Under the pieces are notes generated by a model, which saw only the letters and a list, made by a program, of their open reading frames with translations, ran no database searches and was not told where the DNA came from. Below, piece after piece: positions 7,213 to 16,700 of a stretch of 63,052 nt of DNA. Source of the stretch: Chitinophagaceae bacterium UBA4407 (GTDB taxonomy: Bacteria; Bacteroidota; Bacteroidia; Chitinophagales; Chitinophagaceae); the NCBI GenBank assembly GCA_002390845.1, contig DGQT01000056.1, positions 1 to 63,052 of the forward strand, in the 5' to 3' direction. Each line of letters opens with the position of its first letter. The first letter of the stretch is position 1. Both the position numbers and the translations under genes were made by a program.

Positions 7213-9225
7213 TTACTTCGTAATCACCATTGTTTTGCTACCCATTATTTTGCCATCCACAAACAGGGAATATTTATAAGAACCTGAAGCAAGGCTGCCT
7301 GCTGCAACAGTAAGTGAATTTGATCCCGATACATTCGCTTGTTTAATGGTTTTACCAGTCATGTCGGTAATAATGATTTGTGCATTTGCATATTGCTTAG
7401 GCAATGAAAAATTAATTACCGTGGAAACACTAAATGGGTTGGGTGCATTTTGTTCAAGGCTGGCCATATCTGAAAGAATCACGGCCTTGCTGTTTACAGA
7501 TGCAGTTGATTGATCTGCTGTATTTAATTTTTCCAATATGGCATTAATCTGTGCCTGCTGCTTTGCAACAATGTCTTTTAAGTCATCATTTTGTTTGGAG
7601 AGTTCCTGCACAGCTTTTACCAATGGCACCACAAAATCGCTGTAACGTAAACCATACAACCCATCTTTTGATGTTGGTTTATCCACCCCACTAAAATCGT
7701 AATTCAGTTTTTTGGCAGCCGCTTCCACATCCTGTGCTATAAAACCATTGTACACAATTTTCGATGCTTCATCTGCAGCAGGCTTGCGCTCTTTTTGCAT
7801 CTTGTCATAAGCGCTGTCATGCTTCCTGTTTTTATCAAAGTAGGTATCCAGTCCGTTTATATCTACCGTATAGGTGATAGGTTTAAGGCTGTTGATAAAT
7901 ACAAGCCCCTTTACATCTTCTTTTATATTTTTCTTATAACGGCCGTCGCTGAATGTGGTCCATCCTACCTGCCCGCCAATACTGCTAACACCTGTACTGC
8001 CAATACGCACTTTGTTGGGTGCATCTACAATTGCATTATAGCCGATAGCAGTAGCGTTGGTTAGTCCAGGGCTTGCAACATCACTGTTGTAGCCAATGGT
8101 GGTGTTGTTAGACCCCGTGGTGTTGGAATTAAGAGCCAAAACCCCGATGGCGGTATTGTAATTTCCCGTAGTGTTGGAATAAAGAGCACTATTCCCGATG
8201 GCGGTGTTGTAAAACCCCGTGGTGCTGGAATTAAGAGCATAATTTCCGATGGCGCTATTTATATACCCCGTTGTATTGGAATTAAGAGCATAAGACCCAA
8301 TGGCGTTATTATTATAGCCCGTAGTGTTGGAATTAAGAGCACTATTCCCGATGGCGGTGTTGTAATCTGCAGAGATGTTGGAATTAAGAGCCTGATAACC
8401 AATGGCGGTATTACCGTCCCCCGTGGTGTTTAAAGCAAGAGCCTGATAACCATTGGCGGTATTTAAACTTCCATTGGTGTTGGAATAAAGGGCAGCATTG
8501 CCAACAGCTGTGTTATTATAAATATTCCCGTTACCCTTGCCAATAGTAATACCATTTATTAAAGCATCGCCGTTAACATCTAATTTGGCAGCAGGCTTAG
8601 CCGTTCCAATACCTACATTGCCGCCCACCGGGTTAATTGCTAAATTAGCCCATGCACTAAGGTCTGCATTATGCCCGCCAATGGTAGCAACACTGTCCAG
8701 TTGGCCCATTATAACACTTGCCTGGTTATAACCAAAAGCAGCACCACCTTTCCAGTTTAAAGGAGTATTACTGTAACCTCTTATTGCCACCGATTGGGCA
8801 TCAACTGTTTGAGTGCCTACGGCTAACTGGTGCTGTGGCTGAGTTATTCCAATACCCACGTTGTTGCCACTGGGCCCAACCCCTACATTAAATACAGAAG
8901 TACCGGCGCTGTTGCGAAATTCTATCCGGGTGTTGGTTTGATTAAAAAATAAACCAATATTAGCAGCCGTAGCAGCACGGAAAGCAAACTGGTTGTTCTG
9001 CACCAGGTAATTGGCAGTACCCAGAAAACTAAGGCTGCCTGTGGCACTGTCAATATTGGTGTAGTTGGTAAGCGTACCCATACGGGCACCACCTTTTACC
9101 TGAAACGAAGCAGCAGGAGCAGTTGTGAAAATACCGGCCCTGCCCGTGGCTGGAAAGGTGTTTTGAGCATAAAGATTGCAGATACTTACAAGGCCAGCCA
9201 GCATAAGAAAGAAGATCTTTTTCAT
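7213..9225 (-). CDS. Secreted tail-fibre-like protein with YadA-like repeats, S74 chaperone domain and T9SS sorting domain
   Basis: 670 residues. A signal peptide (MKKIFFLMLAGLVSICNLYA) is followed by NTFPATGRAGI, which is shared with the neighbouring paralogue (11873-13417). Trimeric-fibre-like VGIG motifs follow. Residues about 237-378 hold eight 17-residue repeats of the NTAIGNSALNSNTTG type, like YadA/Hia head repeats. Residues about 426-545 (SDGRYKKNI start, GFIAQDVE) match the peptidase S74 intramolecular chaperone, which in phage fibres trimerises and cleaves itself off. A short coiled coil precedes a C-terminal T9SS type A sorting domain (PNPFSVSTVINFSLP, ending KTMVITK). I infer a surface-anchored or secreted trimeric fibre. 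Two operator-like motifs lie upstream. Confidence 0.88.
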   Translation of the reverse strand: MKKIFFLMLAGLVSICNLYAQNTFPATGRAGIFTTAPAASFQVKGGARMGTLTNYTNIDSATGSLSFLGTANYLVQNNQFAFRAATAANIGLFFNQTNTRIEFRNSAGTSVFNVGVGPSGNNVGIGITQPQHQLAVGTQTVDAQSVAIRGYSNTPLNWKGGAAFGYNQASVIMGQLDSVATIGGHNADLSAWANLAINPVGGNVGIGTAKPAAKLDVNGDALINGITIGKGNGNIYNNTAVGNAALYSNTNGSLNTANGYQALALNTTGDGNTAIGYQALNSNISADYNTAIGNSALNSNTTGYNNNAIGSYALNSNTTGYINSAIGNYALNSSTTGFYNTAIGNSALYSNTTGNYNTAIGVLALNSNTTGSNNTTIGYNSDVASPGLTNATAIGYNAIVDAPNKVRIGSTGVSSIGGQVGWTTFSDGRYKKNIKEDVKGLVFINSLKPITYTVDINGLDTYFDKNRKHDSAYDKMQKERKPAADEASKIVYNGFIAQDVEAAAKKLNYDFSGVDKPTSKDGLYGLRYSDFVVPLVKAVQELSKQNDDLKDIVAKQQAQINAILEKLNTADQSTASVNSKAVILSDMASLEQNAPNPFSVSTVINFSLPKQYANAQIIITDMTGKTIKQANVSGSNSLTVAAGSLASGSYKYSLFVDGKIMGSKTMVITK
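8092..8517 (-). repeat. In-gene 51-bp repeats encoding 17-residue YadA-like units
   Basis: Eight head-to-tail units plus a partial one encode variants of NTAIGNSALNSNTTGYN. Neighbouring units are highly similar at DNA level (recurring TTGGAATTAAGAGC on the plus strand), so copy number could change by slippage or recombination. Confidence 0.85.
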
Positions 9226-9272
9226 TTTATTGAAGTTTGTTTAATTATTTGGATTCATGATCCTTACAGCAC

Positions 9273-9280
9273 CAAAAATA
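9273..9280 (-). promoter_or_regulatory. TAnnTTTG -7 box of the tail-fibre-like gene
   Basis: On the minus strand it reads TATTTTTG, an exact consensus match, 48 nt before the start codon. There is no obvious TTTG -33 element. The operator-like motifs at 9303-9341 take that position, as expected for an activator-dependent promoter. Confidence 0.55.
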
Positions 9281-9302
9281 GTTCGTTCACCTATCGGCAT
9301 TT

Positions 9303-9341
9303 GTACTAAAATTAGGAGTTGGAAGTACTAAAATTAGGAGT
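9303..9341 (-). promoter_or_regulatory. Two identical operator-like motifs spaced 22 bp
   Basis: GTACTAAAATTAGGAGT occurs at 9303-9319 and again, identically, at 9325-9341. The 22-bp period is about two helix turns. The half-sites are imperfectly inverted (GTACTAA / TTAGGAGT). Close relatives occur at 13486-13546 and 17176-17191 and nowhere else that I noticed. I infer binding by the response regulator encoded at 17227-17862. Confidence 0.65.
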
Positions 9342-9430
9342 GGTATCTGCGCATTAATCAGCTTATTACATTGCCTTGTTATTTATCAATTTCAATGCTA
9401 GCGTGCACTCTGCTGCCACCATAGCTGAAA

Positions 9431-9480
9431 GTACAAGTGAGTGACACAACAGTTGATGACCAAAGTAGCCACTGCCCGTA
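9431..9480. repeat. Palindromic intergenic repeat, R arm (CACTCAC variant)
   Basis: It reads AGTACAAGTGAGTGACACAA, then a degenerate tail with TGCCCGTAC. The inner sequence is of the same variant as the L arm at 6709-6856, so the pair may enclose the tail-fibre-like gene. Confidence 0.6.
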
Positions 9481-9547
9481 CAATAATAAACCACCTACTT
9501 ATGGAAGTGGATTATAGTATGCATTAAAACTTGATGTAAGGTTACAA

Positions 9548-11848
9548 TCATTCCTTCATTAGCTTGAGTACTTTAGTGTGCATATTGTCTTTTACTTTTA
9601 TAAAGTATATGCCTGCCGGGAAGTTGCTTAGCCCAATGGAAATGTTATTGCTGTTAACCCGGTCGTTTCGCCATAATGCAGCTCCATGCATATCGGTTAA
9701 AACAACAGAGACGTTGCCGTTTGCACCTTTTAACTGAACCATTGCATGGGTACTTGCAGGGTTAGGGTAAACCATGACTGAAAACCCATCACTGGAATTT
9801 TTTTGCGAGCGATTGGTTGCGATAGCTGTTGATGTGTTTTCTGCATATACCGGCTGCGGAACAACTGGAGGCGCGGTAAAATTACAAGGTGTTACGTAAG
9901 CGAGGAAGTTGCAACCTTGGCTAGCAACAAAGCCTGGAAGAAAGTTTAGTTCAGTACCTGTAAAACTGGTTGGCCCGGAACCGCTAACTGTTGTTGCATT
10001 ACCCGCACAACCAACTGGAGGACTAACAACTTTTCCAGACACCGCATAATTTACTGTGCTGCCAACAGGCCAGGCACCACATACACCACCATCGCCGAGG
10101 GTTGCAGGCTTGTTGCCAACACCTACCGCATACCATGCATTGGCAACCTGGTATGCTTCATTGGAACAATTGCCGTAGTAGGTTTTTGCGGCGGTAAGTG
10201 TGGCGTTACGCACATCTGTATAGTTTGTTGTTGCAGTCATAAAGTAATATGACTGATAGGTAATAAAGGCAGCTTCAGACGGGCTAATGGTCGTTACTGT
10301 AAAAGCATTGCCTTTATCATTGGTTCCTGATCCGCCATGGGAAATAAGGTAGAACCAATAATTCATTACCCCGCTGTTCGTGTGTACCCCCCCGTTATCC
10401 TGTGTTCCTGTATACCAATAGGTGCCCTGGTAAGTATCTGGCTGCGAATATTGGTTGGGATTGGATAGTGACCTGGCAGCACCGGATGTTCTGTCTTCTC
10501 CCATCAGGTAATCGTTGTTTGTATTCAGGGTAATACTTTCGATTACAGTACCAAAAATATCGCTCAGTGACTCATTAATAGCACCTGACTCACCCGAGTA
10601 CACCAATCCTGCTGTAGTTCCGGTAACACCATGTGTAAATTCGTGACCGATAATATCCAAGGTACCGTAGCTGTTAGCAAGTGTGCTGCTACTGCCTAGG
10701 CCTACAAACATAGATCCGGTTGTGGGGTCGAATGAGGCGTTATCAGAACAAAGAGACACATTTCCGAATATATCCGTGCAAATAAAGTAAGCATTTACAT
10801 AACCGGTGACCTGGCCATTGTTACCATTCCAACCATTTCTGGCAAATGTATTTTTAAAGTAGTTGCCGGAAGATCTTAACGCCCAGAGAACAGAGCCTCC
10901 GAAAATCTGGTTATTATTAGACCCCCAGCTATTATTATTTGAACTAAGTATTTCCAGAGGTGAATATGTTTCATCTATGAAGTTAATATTGTAATCCCGC
11001 ACCCAGTAATTTGTAGCATCGCAATCATCTGAAAGCCGATAATTGATGAAGTCGTACAATTGAGTACTGATTGAACGGCTGCCATTCCAAATCGTGTTTA
11101 CGGTAGTGGGTGAACAGTTCAGTTCCAGCGGAATGTCATTGATCACCTCGCCGGTATTGGCATCGATTTCGAGGCGTCTTGATATGCGGGGAGCAGATGC
11201 GAAAATGTCAAACTGGTAAGCCAGCCTGAAATTGGAGGCCTTCCAATTGTCGTTTGACAAGTCTTTTGTCCAGATGAGCTCCCCTTTGGGATAGTAGGAT
11301 GTGTCAGGATTCTTTGTGCGGTTTTTGATCTCCTGCTCCCAGTATTTATCCTGCCATTTGTACCGGATTGCTTTTATCTTACCTAGGGCTTTGTCTAAAG
11401 CCTGAGTCCTGGTTAGTTGGTAAGCTACATTTTTATTCATGGAACGGACATACCTGCCGTTGGCCACACATGCCAGTCCCTTCTTGTTAAGATGAACTAT
11501 ATAATCTGCATTGGCAATACGAATGTTTTTGTAGTATTGGTGAAAACGAAGGTGTGCATTGCCCGTTTGGTCTATATCAATTTTAGCCTGGCGCATTTCA
11601 TCTGCTGCTGTAAGGCGTAATGCTGAACCATATTTCTTAAAAAAATCTGATCCTTTGATTGCTGCATCTTCGCGCAGGTCGATCCATCTTTCATTGCTTT
11701 CAGGCAGGGCTATAGTACGTAAAGTATCGTTCCAGAAATCCTGCGGACTAACATCAGTCTGAGCTTTTACTTCCATGTCCAAGGCAAGTAACAACGAGAC
11801 TACTGCAATAAGCCTGAAACAATACATGGTGATTGTATAATTTTTCAT
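9548..11848 (-). CDS. Secreted M4 (thermolysin-like) metallopeptidase with T9SS sorting domain
   Basis: 766 residues. Signal peptide to about residue 30, an FTP/PepSY-type propeptide (about 50-240), then an M4 catalytic domain. Zinc ligands are in GHEFTHGVTG (HEFTH at 402-406) and GAINESLSDIFG (Glu at about 426). The catalytic His is in GVHTNSGVMNYWFYL. The C-terminus (VYPNPASTHAMVQL to GIYFIKVKDN and KVLKLMKE) is a T9SS type A sorting domain, so the enzyme is exported across the outer membrane. It lies 24 nt behind the tail-fibre-like gene at 11873-13417 and is probably co-transcribed. It could process surface proteins or feed on external protein. Confidence 0.93.
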   Translation of the reverse strand: MKNYTITMYCFRLIAVVSLLLALDMEVKAQTDVSPQDFWNDTLRTIALPESNERWIDLREDAAIKGSDFFKKYGSALRLTAADEMRQAKIDIDQTGNAHLRFHQYYKNIRIANADYIVHLNKKGLACVANGRYVRSMNKNVAYQLTRTQALDKALGKIKAIRYKWQDKYWEQEIKNRTKNPDTSYYPKGELIWTKDLSNDNWKASNFRLAYQFDIFASAPRISRRLEIDANTGEVINDIPLELNCSPTTVNTIWNGSRSISTQLYDFINYRLSDDCDATNYWVRDYNINFIDETYSPLEILSSNNNSWGSNNNQIFGGSVLWALRSSGNYFKNTFARNGWNGNNGQVTGYVNAYFICTDIFGNVSLCSDNASFDPTTGSMFVGLGSSSTLANSYGTLDIIGHEFTHGVTGTTAGLVYSGESGAINESLSDIFGTVIESITLNTNNDYLMGEDRTSGAARSLSNPNQYSQPDTYQGTYWYTGTQDNGGVHTNSGVMNYWFYLISHGGSGTNDKGNAFTVTTISPSEAAFITYQSYYFMTATTNYTDVRNATLTAAKTYYGNCSNEAYQVANAWYAVGVGNKPATLGDGGVCGAWPVGSTVNYAVSGKVVSPPVGCAGNATTVSGSGPTSFTGTELNFLPGFVASQGCNFLAYVTPCNFTAPPVVPQPVYAENTSTAIATNRSQKNSSDGFSVMVYPNPASTHAMVQLKGANGNVSVVLTDMHGAALWRNDRVNSNNISIGLSNFPAGIYFIKVKDNMHTKVLKLMKE

Positions 11849-11872
11849 TGTAGTTTCTTTTAATGTTTCAGA

Positions 11873-13417
11873 CTATTTCTTCGCATCTATCTGCTGTTGC
11901 AATTTTTCAACCAGTTGCTGTAATGCTTCCACCTGTTTTTGTGAAGCATCAATTTGCTTTTGTTGCTGAATAATATAAAGTGTAAGCTCTTCTACTTTCT
12001 CAACCACCTTCCCCTGCATTTCTCCAACATTCATACCTTTTGATTCCACTTCCGCCGCGCTGGGCATACCCGGCAGGCGCTTGTAAGTGTCAATATGGTT
12101 TTCCACTTCTTTAAGTGTTTTGAGTTTGTAATTTTTTTCAAACACATAGTCGGGGAATGGTTGTAACTGTACTTTTAATTCTGTGCAGATCACTTTACCG
12201 GCAACAGTCAACCTATAGCCGGTAGCAGCTGTTGTTGTACCCATCATAACATTAGCATTGCTGTCTAATACAATTGCTGCTGCCCGGGTTTGTCCGGCAG
12301 AATTGTTCGATGTAATTAGAAGTTTGCCGGGCCCTTGACCATTTGCTGATCCTGTGGTAATCAGACTATACCATCTTCCACCAGTTGATGTATTGCCAAT
12401 AGACAACCATGTACCAATAGTGGAGGCGCTTTCCAGAATTTCGGTTGGAATTGAATTTCCCGTTTCTTTAATATGTAGCCTGGCACCTGGAGCATTGGTG
12501 CCGATTCCTACATTGCCACCATCCTGATTGAGTATTAACGGTGCCCATGCAGTTAAAGCATTATTATGAGCACCAATTGTTGCCCTGCCATTGAGGTTGC
12601 CCATTACAACACGATCACCTGCAGCCGCGCCATAGTTACCTGCGATCCAGTCTGTTGTACCCGAGCCGGTATTGGTTGTTGACACTCTTAGGCCACCCGC
12701 ACCGCTTATGTCAAGTTTGTTAGCTGGTGTTGCTGTGCCTATGCCCAGGCGGGCATTGGTATTGTCCCAAAATAAATTTGCATTGGTTCCAAGGGCCGAT
12801 GTGCCTGTCCAGAAAGCAAGATTGCCTGCTGCACCAGTGCCTGTAATTGAGCCTGCACCCGTTGGCGTTTGCCAGCTTGCCAAACCATTGGCATCTGAAG
12901 TAAGCACTTTACCTGTACCTTGTGTTCCATCGGCAATTTTTACAGTGCCGGCAATATCCAATTTAGCAGCAGCAGTAGCTACTCCTATACCTACATTGCC
13001 GCCAAAATAACCATTTCTCCATGCCAGGGTAGAAGTGCCAAGGTCAAGCGTGTTGTTGGTGCCTGGCACCAGGCTTAGGTTTACCGCCGTTGCCGTAAGA
13101 TTCGATAAAGAAGTATTTGAGCCTTTGACAGAAATTGCAGTCCATGCAGTACCGCTGTAATAATAAAAACCGGGTGTGCTGTTGGTTTGATAAATCATTA
13201 AACCAGTGGCTGGTACAACAATGGCATCCCTTTGCGTTTTTGTCATCCGTGGGGTTAATAAACCCTTTGTTGTGGAAACCATATCCAGCATGGACGAGGC
13301 ATCGGGCGCAAGTGTGCCAATGCCTGCACTGCCTGTTGCAGGAAAAGTGTTGGTTTGTGCGTTTGCCCCCAAATGAACTGCTGCAATAAGCAACAGAGAA
13401 AACGAGATCTTTTTCAT
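11873..13417 (-). CDS. Secreted tail-fibre-like protein with coiled-coil C-terminus
   Basis: 514 residues starting at MKKISFSLLLIAAVHLGANA, a clear signal peptide; an upstream in-frame start at 13507 would overlap the operator sites. After the cleavage site it shares NTFPATGSAGIGT with the protein at 7213-9225, followed by trimeric-fibre-like motifs (NVGIGT repeats). The C-terminal 110 residues (PDYVFEKNYKLKTLKEVE, RLPGMPSAAEV, VGEMQGKVVEKVEELTLYII) are a module common to Bacteroidota fibre-like proteins, ending in a long Gln-rich coiled coil. It lacks the S74 and T9SS domains of its neighbour. First gene of an apparent two-gene operon with the M4 peptidase. Confidence 0.8.
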   Translation of the reverse strand: MKKISFSLLLIAAVHLGANAQTNTFPATGSAGIGTLAPDASSMLDMVSTTKGLLTPRMTKTQRDAIVVPATGLMIYQTNSTPGFYYYSGTAWTAISVKGSNTSLSNLTATAVNLSLVPGTNNTLDLGTSTLAWRNGYFGGNVGIGVATAAAKLDIAGTVKIADGTQGTGKVLTSDANGLASWQTPTGAGSITGTGAAGNLAFWTGTSALGTNANLFWDNTNARLGIGTATPANKLDISGAGGLRVSTTNTGSGTTDWIAGNYGAAAGDRVVMGNLNGRATIGAHNNALTAWAPLILNQDGGNVGIGTNAPGARLHIKETGNSIPTEILESASTIGTWLSIGNTSTGGRWYSLITTGSANGQGPGKLLITSNNSAGQTRAAAIVLDSNANVMMGTTTAATGYRLTVAGKVICTELKVQLQPFPDYVFEKNYKLKTLKEVENHIDTYKRLPGMPSAAEVESKGMNVGEMQGKVVEKVEELTLYIIQQQKQIDASQKQVEALQQLVEKLQQQIDAKK

Positions 13418-13485
13418 AAAATGATTTTTGGTTTTGTTGATTTTATCCATGAAACAAATCTCAACCAAAAAGAAGCATTGATTAA

Positions 13486-13546
13486 GTACTAAACTTAGGA
13501 TATGCAACTCCTAAATCTAGTAAGTGGTTGTACTAATTTTAGGAGT
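13486..13546 (-). promoter_or_regulatory. Cluster of three operator-like motifs
   Basis: Sites are GTACTAAACTTAGGA (13486-13500), TACTAGATTTAGGAGT in opposite orientation (13507-13522) and GTACTAATTTTAGGAGT (13530-13546). They start 69 bp upstream of the start codon at 13417. A near-consensus -7 box, TCTTTTTG, lies at 13466-13473 on the minus strand. The array fits activation of the fibre / M4 peptidase operon, and could also affect the divergent histidine kinase gene. Confidence 0.65.
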
Positions 13547-13666
13547 TATGTTATTTGATACTATGATCTGCCTATATTTCACGCTGTTTAGATAAGGTGT
13601 ATATTCGGGAACTGGTCTGCGGAACAATGTTATGAACACTGATGTAAGCTGCTGCTCAAAGTAATG

Positions 13667-13722
13667 TCGTACAAGAGTGCGACGCAACGAAGCTGCTATG
13701 AAATGTCTAAGCCCGGATCACA
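13667..13722. repeat. Palindromic intergenic repeat, R arm only
   Basis: It reads GTACAAGAGTGCGACGCAAC, GCTATGAAATG, then AAGCCCGGATC. It lies between the operator cluster and the divergent histidine kinase gene and has no adjacent L arm. Confidence 0.75.
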
Positions 13723-13780
13723 ATACAAACAACCGTCATTATTTTGAAGATGATAAAATTGAGAGCATACTTTAGCCTAT

Positions 13781-16700
13781 ATGCGTAAGGCAATTTCTTT
13801 TTTGATTGTTGTGGCATGCTGCATTTTAAATGCGGACCACTCGTTTGCGCAAATTGAAGGCAAACAGGTGTATCCTGTTTTTGAAAAACTTACCGCAGAA
13901 TATGGCTTATCACAGGGCACTTTACAAGATATTATGCAGGATAAAGAAGGCTTTATGTGGTTTGCAACACAGGATGGCCTTGACAGGTATGACGGAAACA
14001 GCATGAAGGTTTACCGCTATGACCCTGATGATCAATTTTCATTGCCCGATAATGACATTCAGCAAATTGAGCAGGACGAACATGGGAATATTTGGATAGG
14101 TACATTAACCAAGGGATTGTTCGTGTTTGATACAAAACAGGAACGTTTTTACCCGGTGAATCCCGGAACAATTACTAAACAATCAGCAGAAGAAGTAAGG
14201 GCGATCGAATGCAGGGGAAATAAAATGTGGCTGCTTTTTGGTACCGATTATTGCGTGTATGACATCAGCAAAGTGAACATTAAAAATGTTGCAGCTTCAG
14301 GTACTGCCAGTATCAGCCAGCTTTTTAGTTTTAACAGCCTCGCAAGTATTACCGGAAAAAAACTCACAGATGAATTTGGTGTATTCTGGATAAAGTGGAT
14401 GCCGGACAACAGCATTTTCATGGCCTGGAAAGATTCGGTAATGATAATGAAACCACAAGCAGGCAGTAAGCAATGGGAAGTTGATTATATGAAAGCGCCG
14501 GCATTTGGCATGGATAAAAACCAGACAATTTTTCATTTTTACCCTGTAGGCAATGGCGATAGTATTGTATTCATCGGTATATCAACACTTGCCATTTACA
14601 GCAGAACACAAAACAAAGTTATTTATCAGAAAAGCTTTGGTAAATACAGTCAGTTGGCGGATAATTTTTACTGGTATTACCCGGTGTTTGTGAACGATGA
14701 AGAAATTATGTTTTTTGATAAGCTGAATTGCCTTTCTTTTAATCCGCGGACATTACAATTTAAAAGATACAATGTAGCCAAGACCGATCCCAACGGACAC
14801 TTTACCAGCTTTGCAAATTATAAAGACAGGGATGGTATATTATGGGTGGGCGATATTGGCCATGGGCTTTACAAATACAATAGCAGGAGAGAATTATTCA
14901 ATACAGACCAGCCCCTTGCAGATGAATCAATCTTTAATGAAGATGTTCAAGGCAATGTTTATTGCTATAACGGCACTTACTCATATATAATCAATCCAAA
15001 GGACAGAACGCATGAACCAGCAATCACGCAGCAATTGCTGGCTGGAAAATGGCTATACCCAACGATGTTGTGTTCAGATGCAAATGGAAATATTTGGTTC
15101 AGGGCAACAGTGAAAGAAAAACTTGAATCATTAACCCATTACTACAATGCGGTAACTCCCCGGCCATCCCAACGTATATTTTACAAAGCATTTGCTCTTT
15201 TAAAATATGATGCGCATACCGGAAAAATTGAAGATCATACGGCATTGCTGGCAGATGAAGTTTTTGAGAACGCCAGGTATCAACTCGCTGTATTTACCGA
15301 CGCAGGCAACAATCTATGGCAACTAATTTATGGTGCTGATAAAAATTGCAGGTTTGAAGTTGCTGATGTAAATACGGGGAAACCAAAAGCAACATATATT
15401 TTACCATTGCCAGTACAGCAGGCAGATCGAGATATATTTTATTTTACGCATTGGCAGGATGCTGATGGTATTTTTTGGTTTGGAACCAATCAAGGCTTGT
15501 TCAGGTTTGATGAACACGGTAAACAATGGAGGCTTTATAAAAACGAAACAGCAGATACAACTTCAATAAGCGGCGACTACATTTTTTCCATTTGTGCAGA
15601 TCCGCAGCAACCGAACAGGTATTTGTGGATCGGTACCAATGGTCGTGGCTTTAACAAGTTCGACAAACAAACAGGAAAATGCACCCGTTACAGCTATAAA
15701 GATGGCCTTCCCAACAATACTGTCTTTGGCATTCTGAGCGATGATTTTGGCAATCTATGGATGAGCACCAACAAAGGGATTAGTTGTTTCAACACTCAGC
15801 AAAAAAGTTTTAGAAATTTTACTACAGAAGACGGCCTGCCTGGCAATGAATTTGTGAGAGGCCAATTTCTAAAATCAAGATCAGGCGAAATGTTTTTCGG
15901 CGGCGTTAATGGCATTGTTTGGTTCAATCCTGCAGACTTGTTGAAGTCAATACTGCCGGCTAATAATATTTTCATCACCAGCCTTTCTCTATTGAACAAG
16001 CCAGTCGATTATAAAACAGACAGTTCAGTAATTCATCAACCCATTCAATATACCAAGACTATTACGCTGCCATATGAAAAGAATGTAATTGGCCTCGAAT
16101 TCGCCTTGTTACAATATACCAATCCTGAAAAAAAACACTATAAATACAAGCTGGAAGGGTTTAATGATGATTGGATCGATAACGGCACAAGTACCACGGT
16201 TACTTTCACGAACCTTGATCCGGGCACTTACCAGTTTCACGTAATTGGCAGCAACAGCGACGGCATCTGGAACGAGCAAGGCGCATCGCTAACTATTATC
16301 ATTACACCGCCCTGGTACAAAACCTGGTGGTTCTTAAGTATCGTGGCATTGCTTGTTGCAGGTGCTTTATATGCTACCTATCGTTACAGGTTATACCAGT
16401 CTCTAAAACTGCTCAACATGCGCAATAAAATTGCCAGCGACCTGCACGATGAGATTGGCAGCACCCTCAGCAGCATCACCGTTTACAGCGATATTATTGA
16501 AGCGCGTGAACAGGATAAAGAACTGCAACTGATCGCCGAAAGAATAAGCAACAGTTCCCGCGATACACTGGTAGCCATGAGCGATATTGTATGGAGCATC
16601 AACCCCAAAAACGACCGCTTCGATAATATTCTTCTACGCATGAAAGCCTTTGCTTACGAAGTGCTCGAAGTTCAAAACAAGCAATTGCATTTTGCGGCAG

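Noticed and set aside
12672..13010. 112-residue plus-strand ORF inside the fibre gene
   Set aside because: Shadow of the repetitive Gly/Ala-rich coding sequence on the other strand, with no start context.
13418..13507. Upstream extension of the fibre-like protein to an ATG at 13507
   Set aside because: It would bury the signal peptide start and overlap the operator-like sites; MKKISFSLLL at 13417 is a typical signal peptide start.
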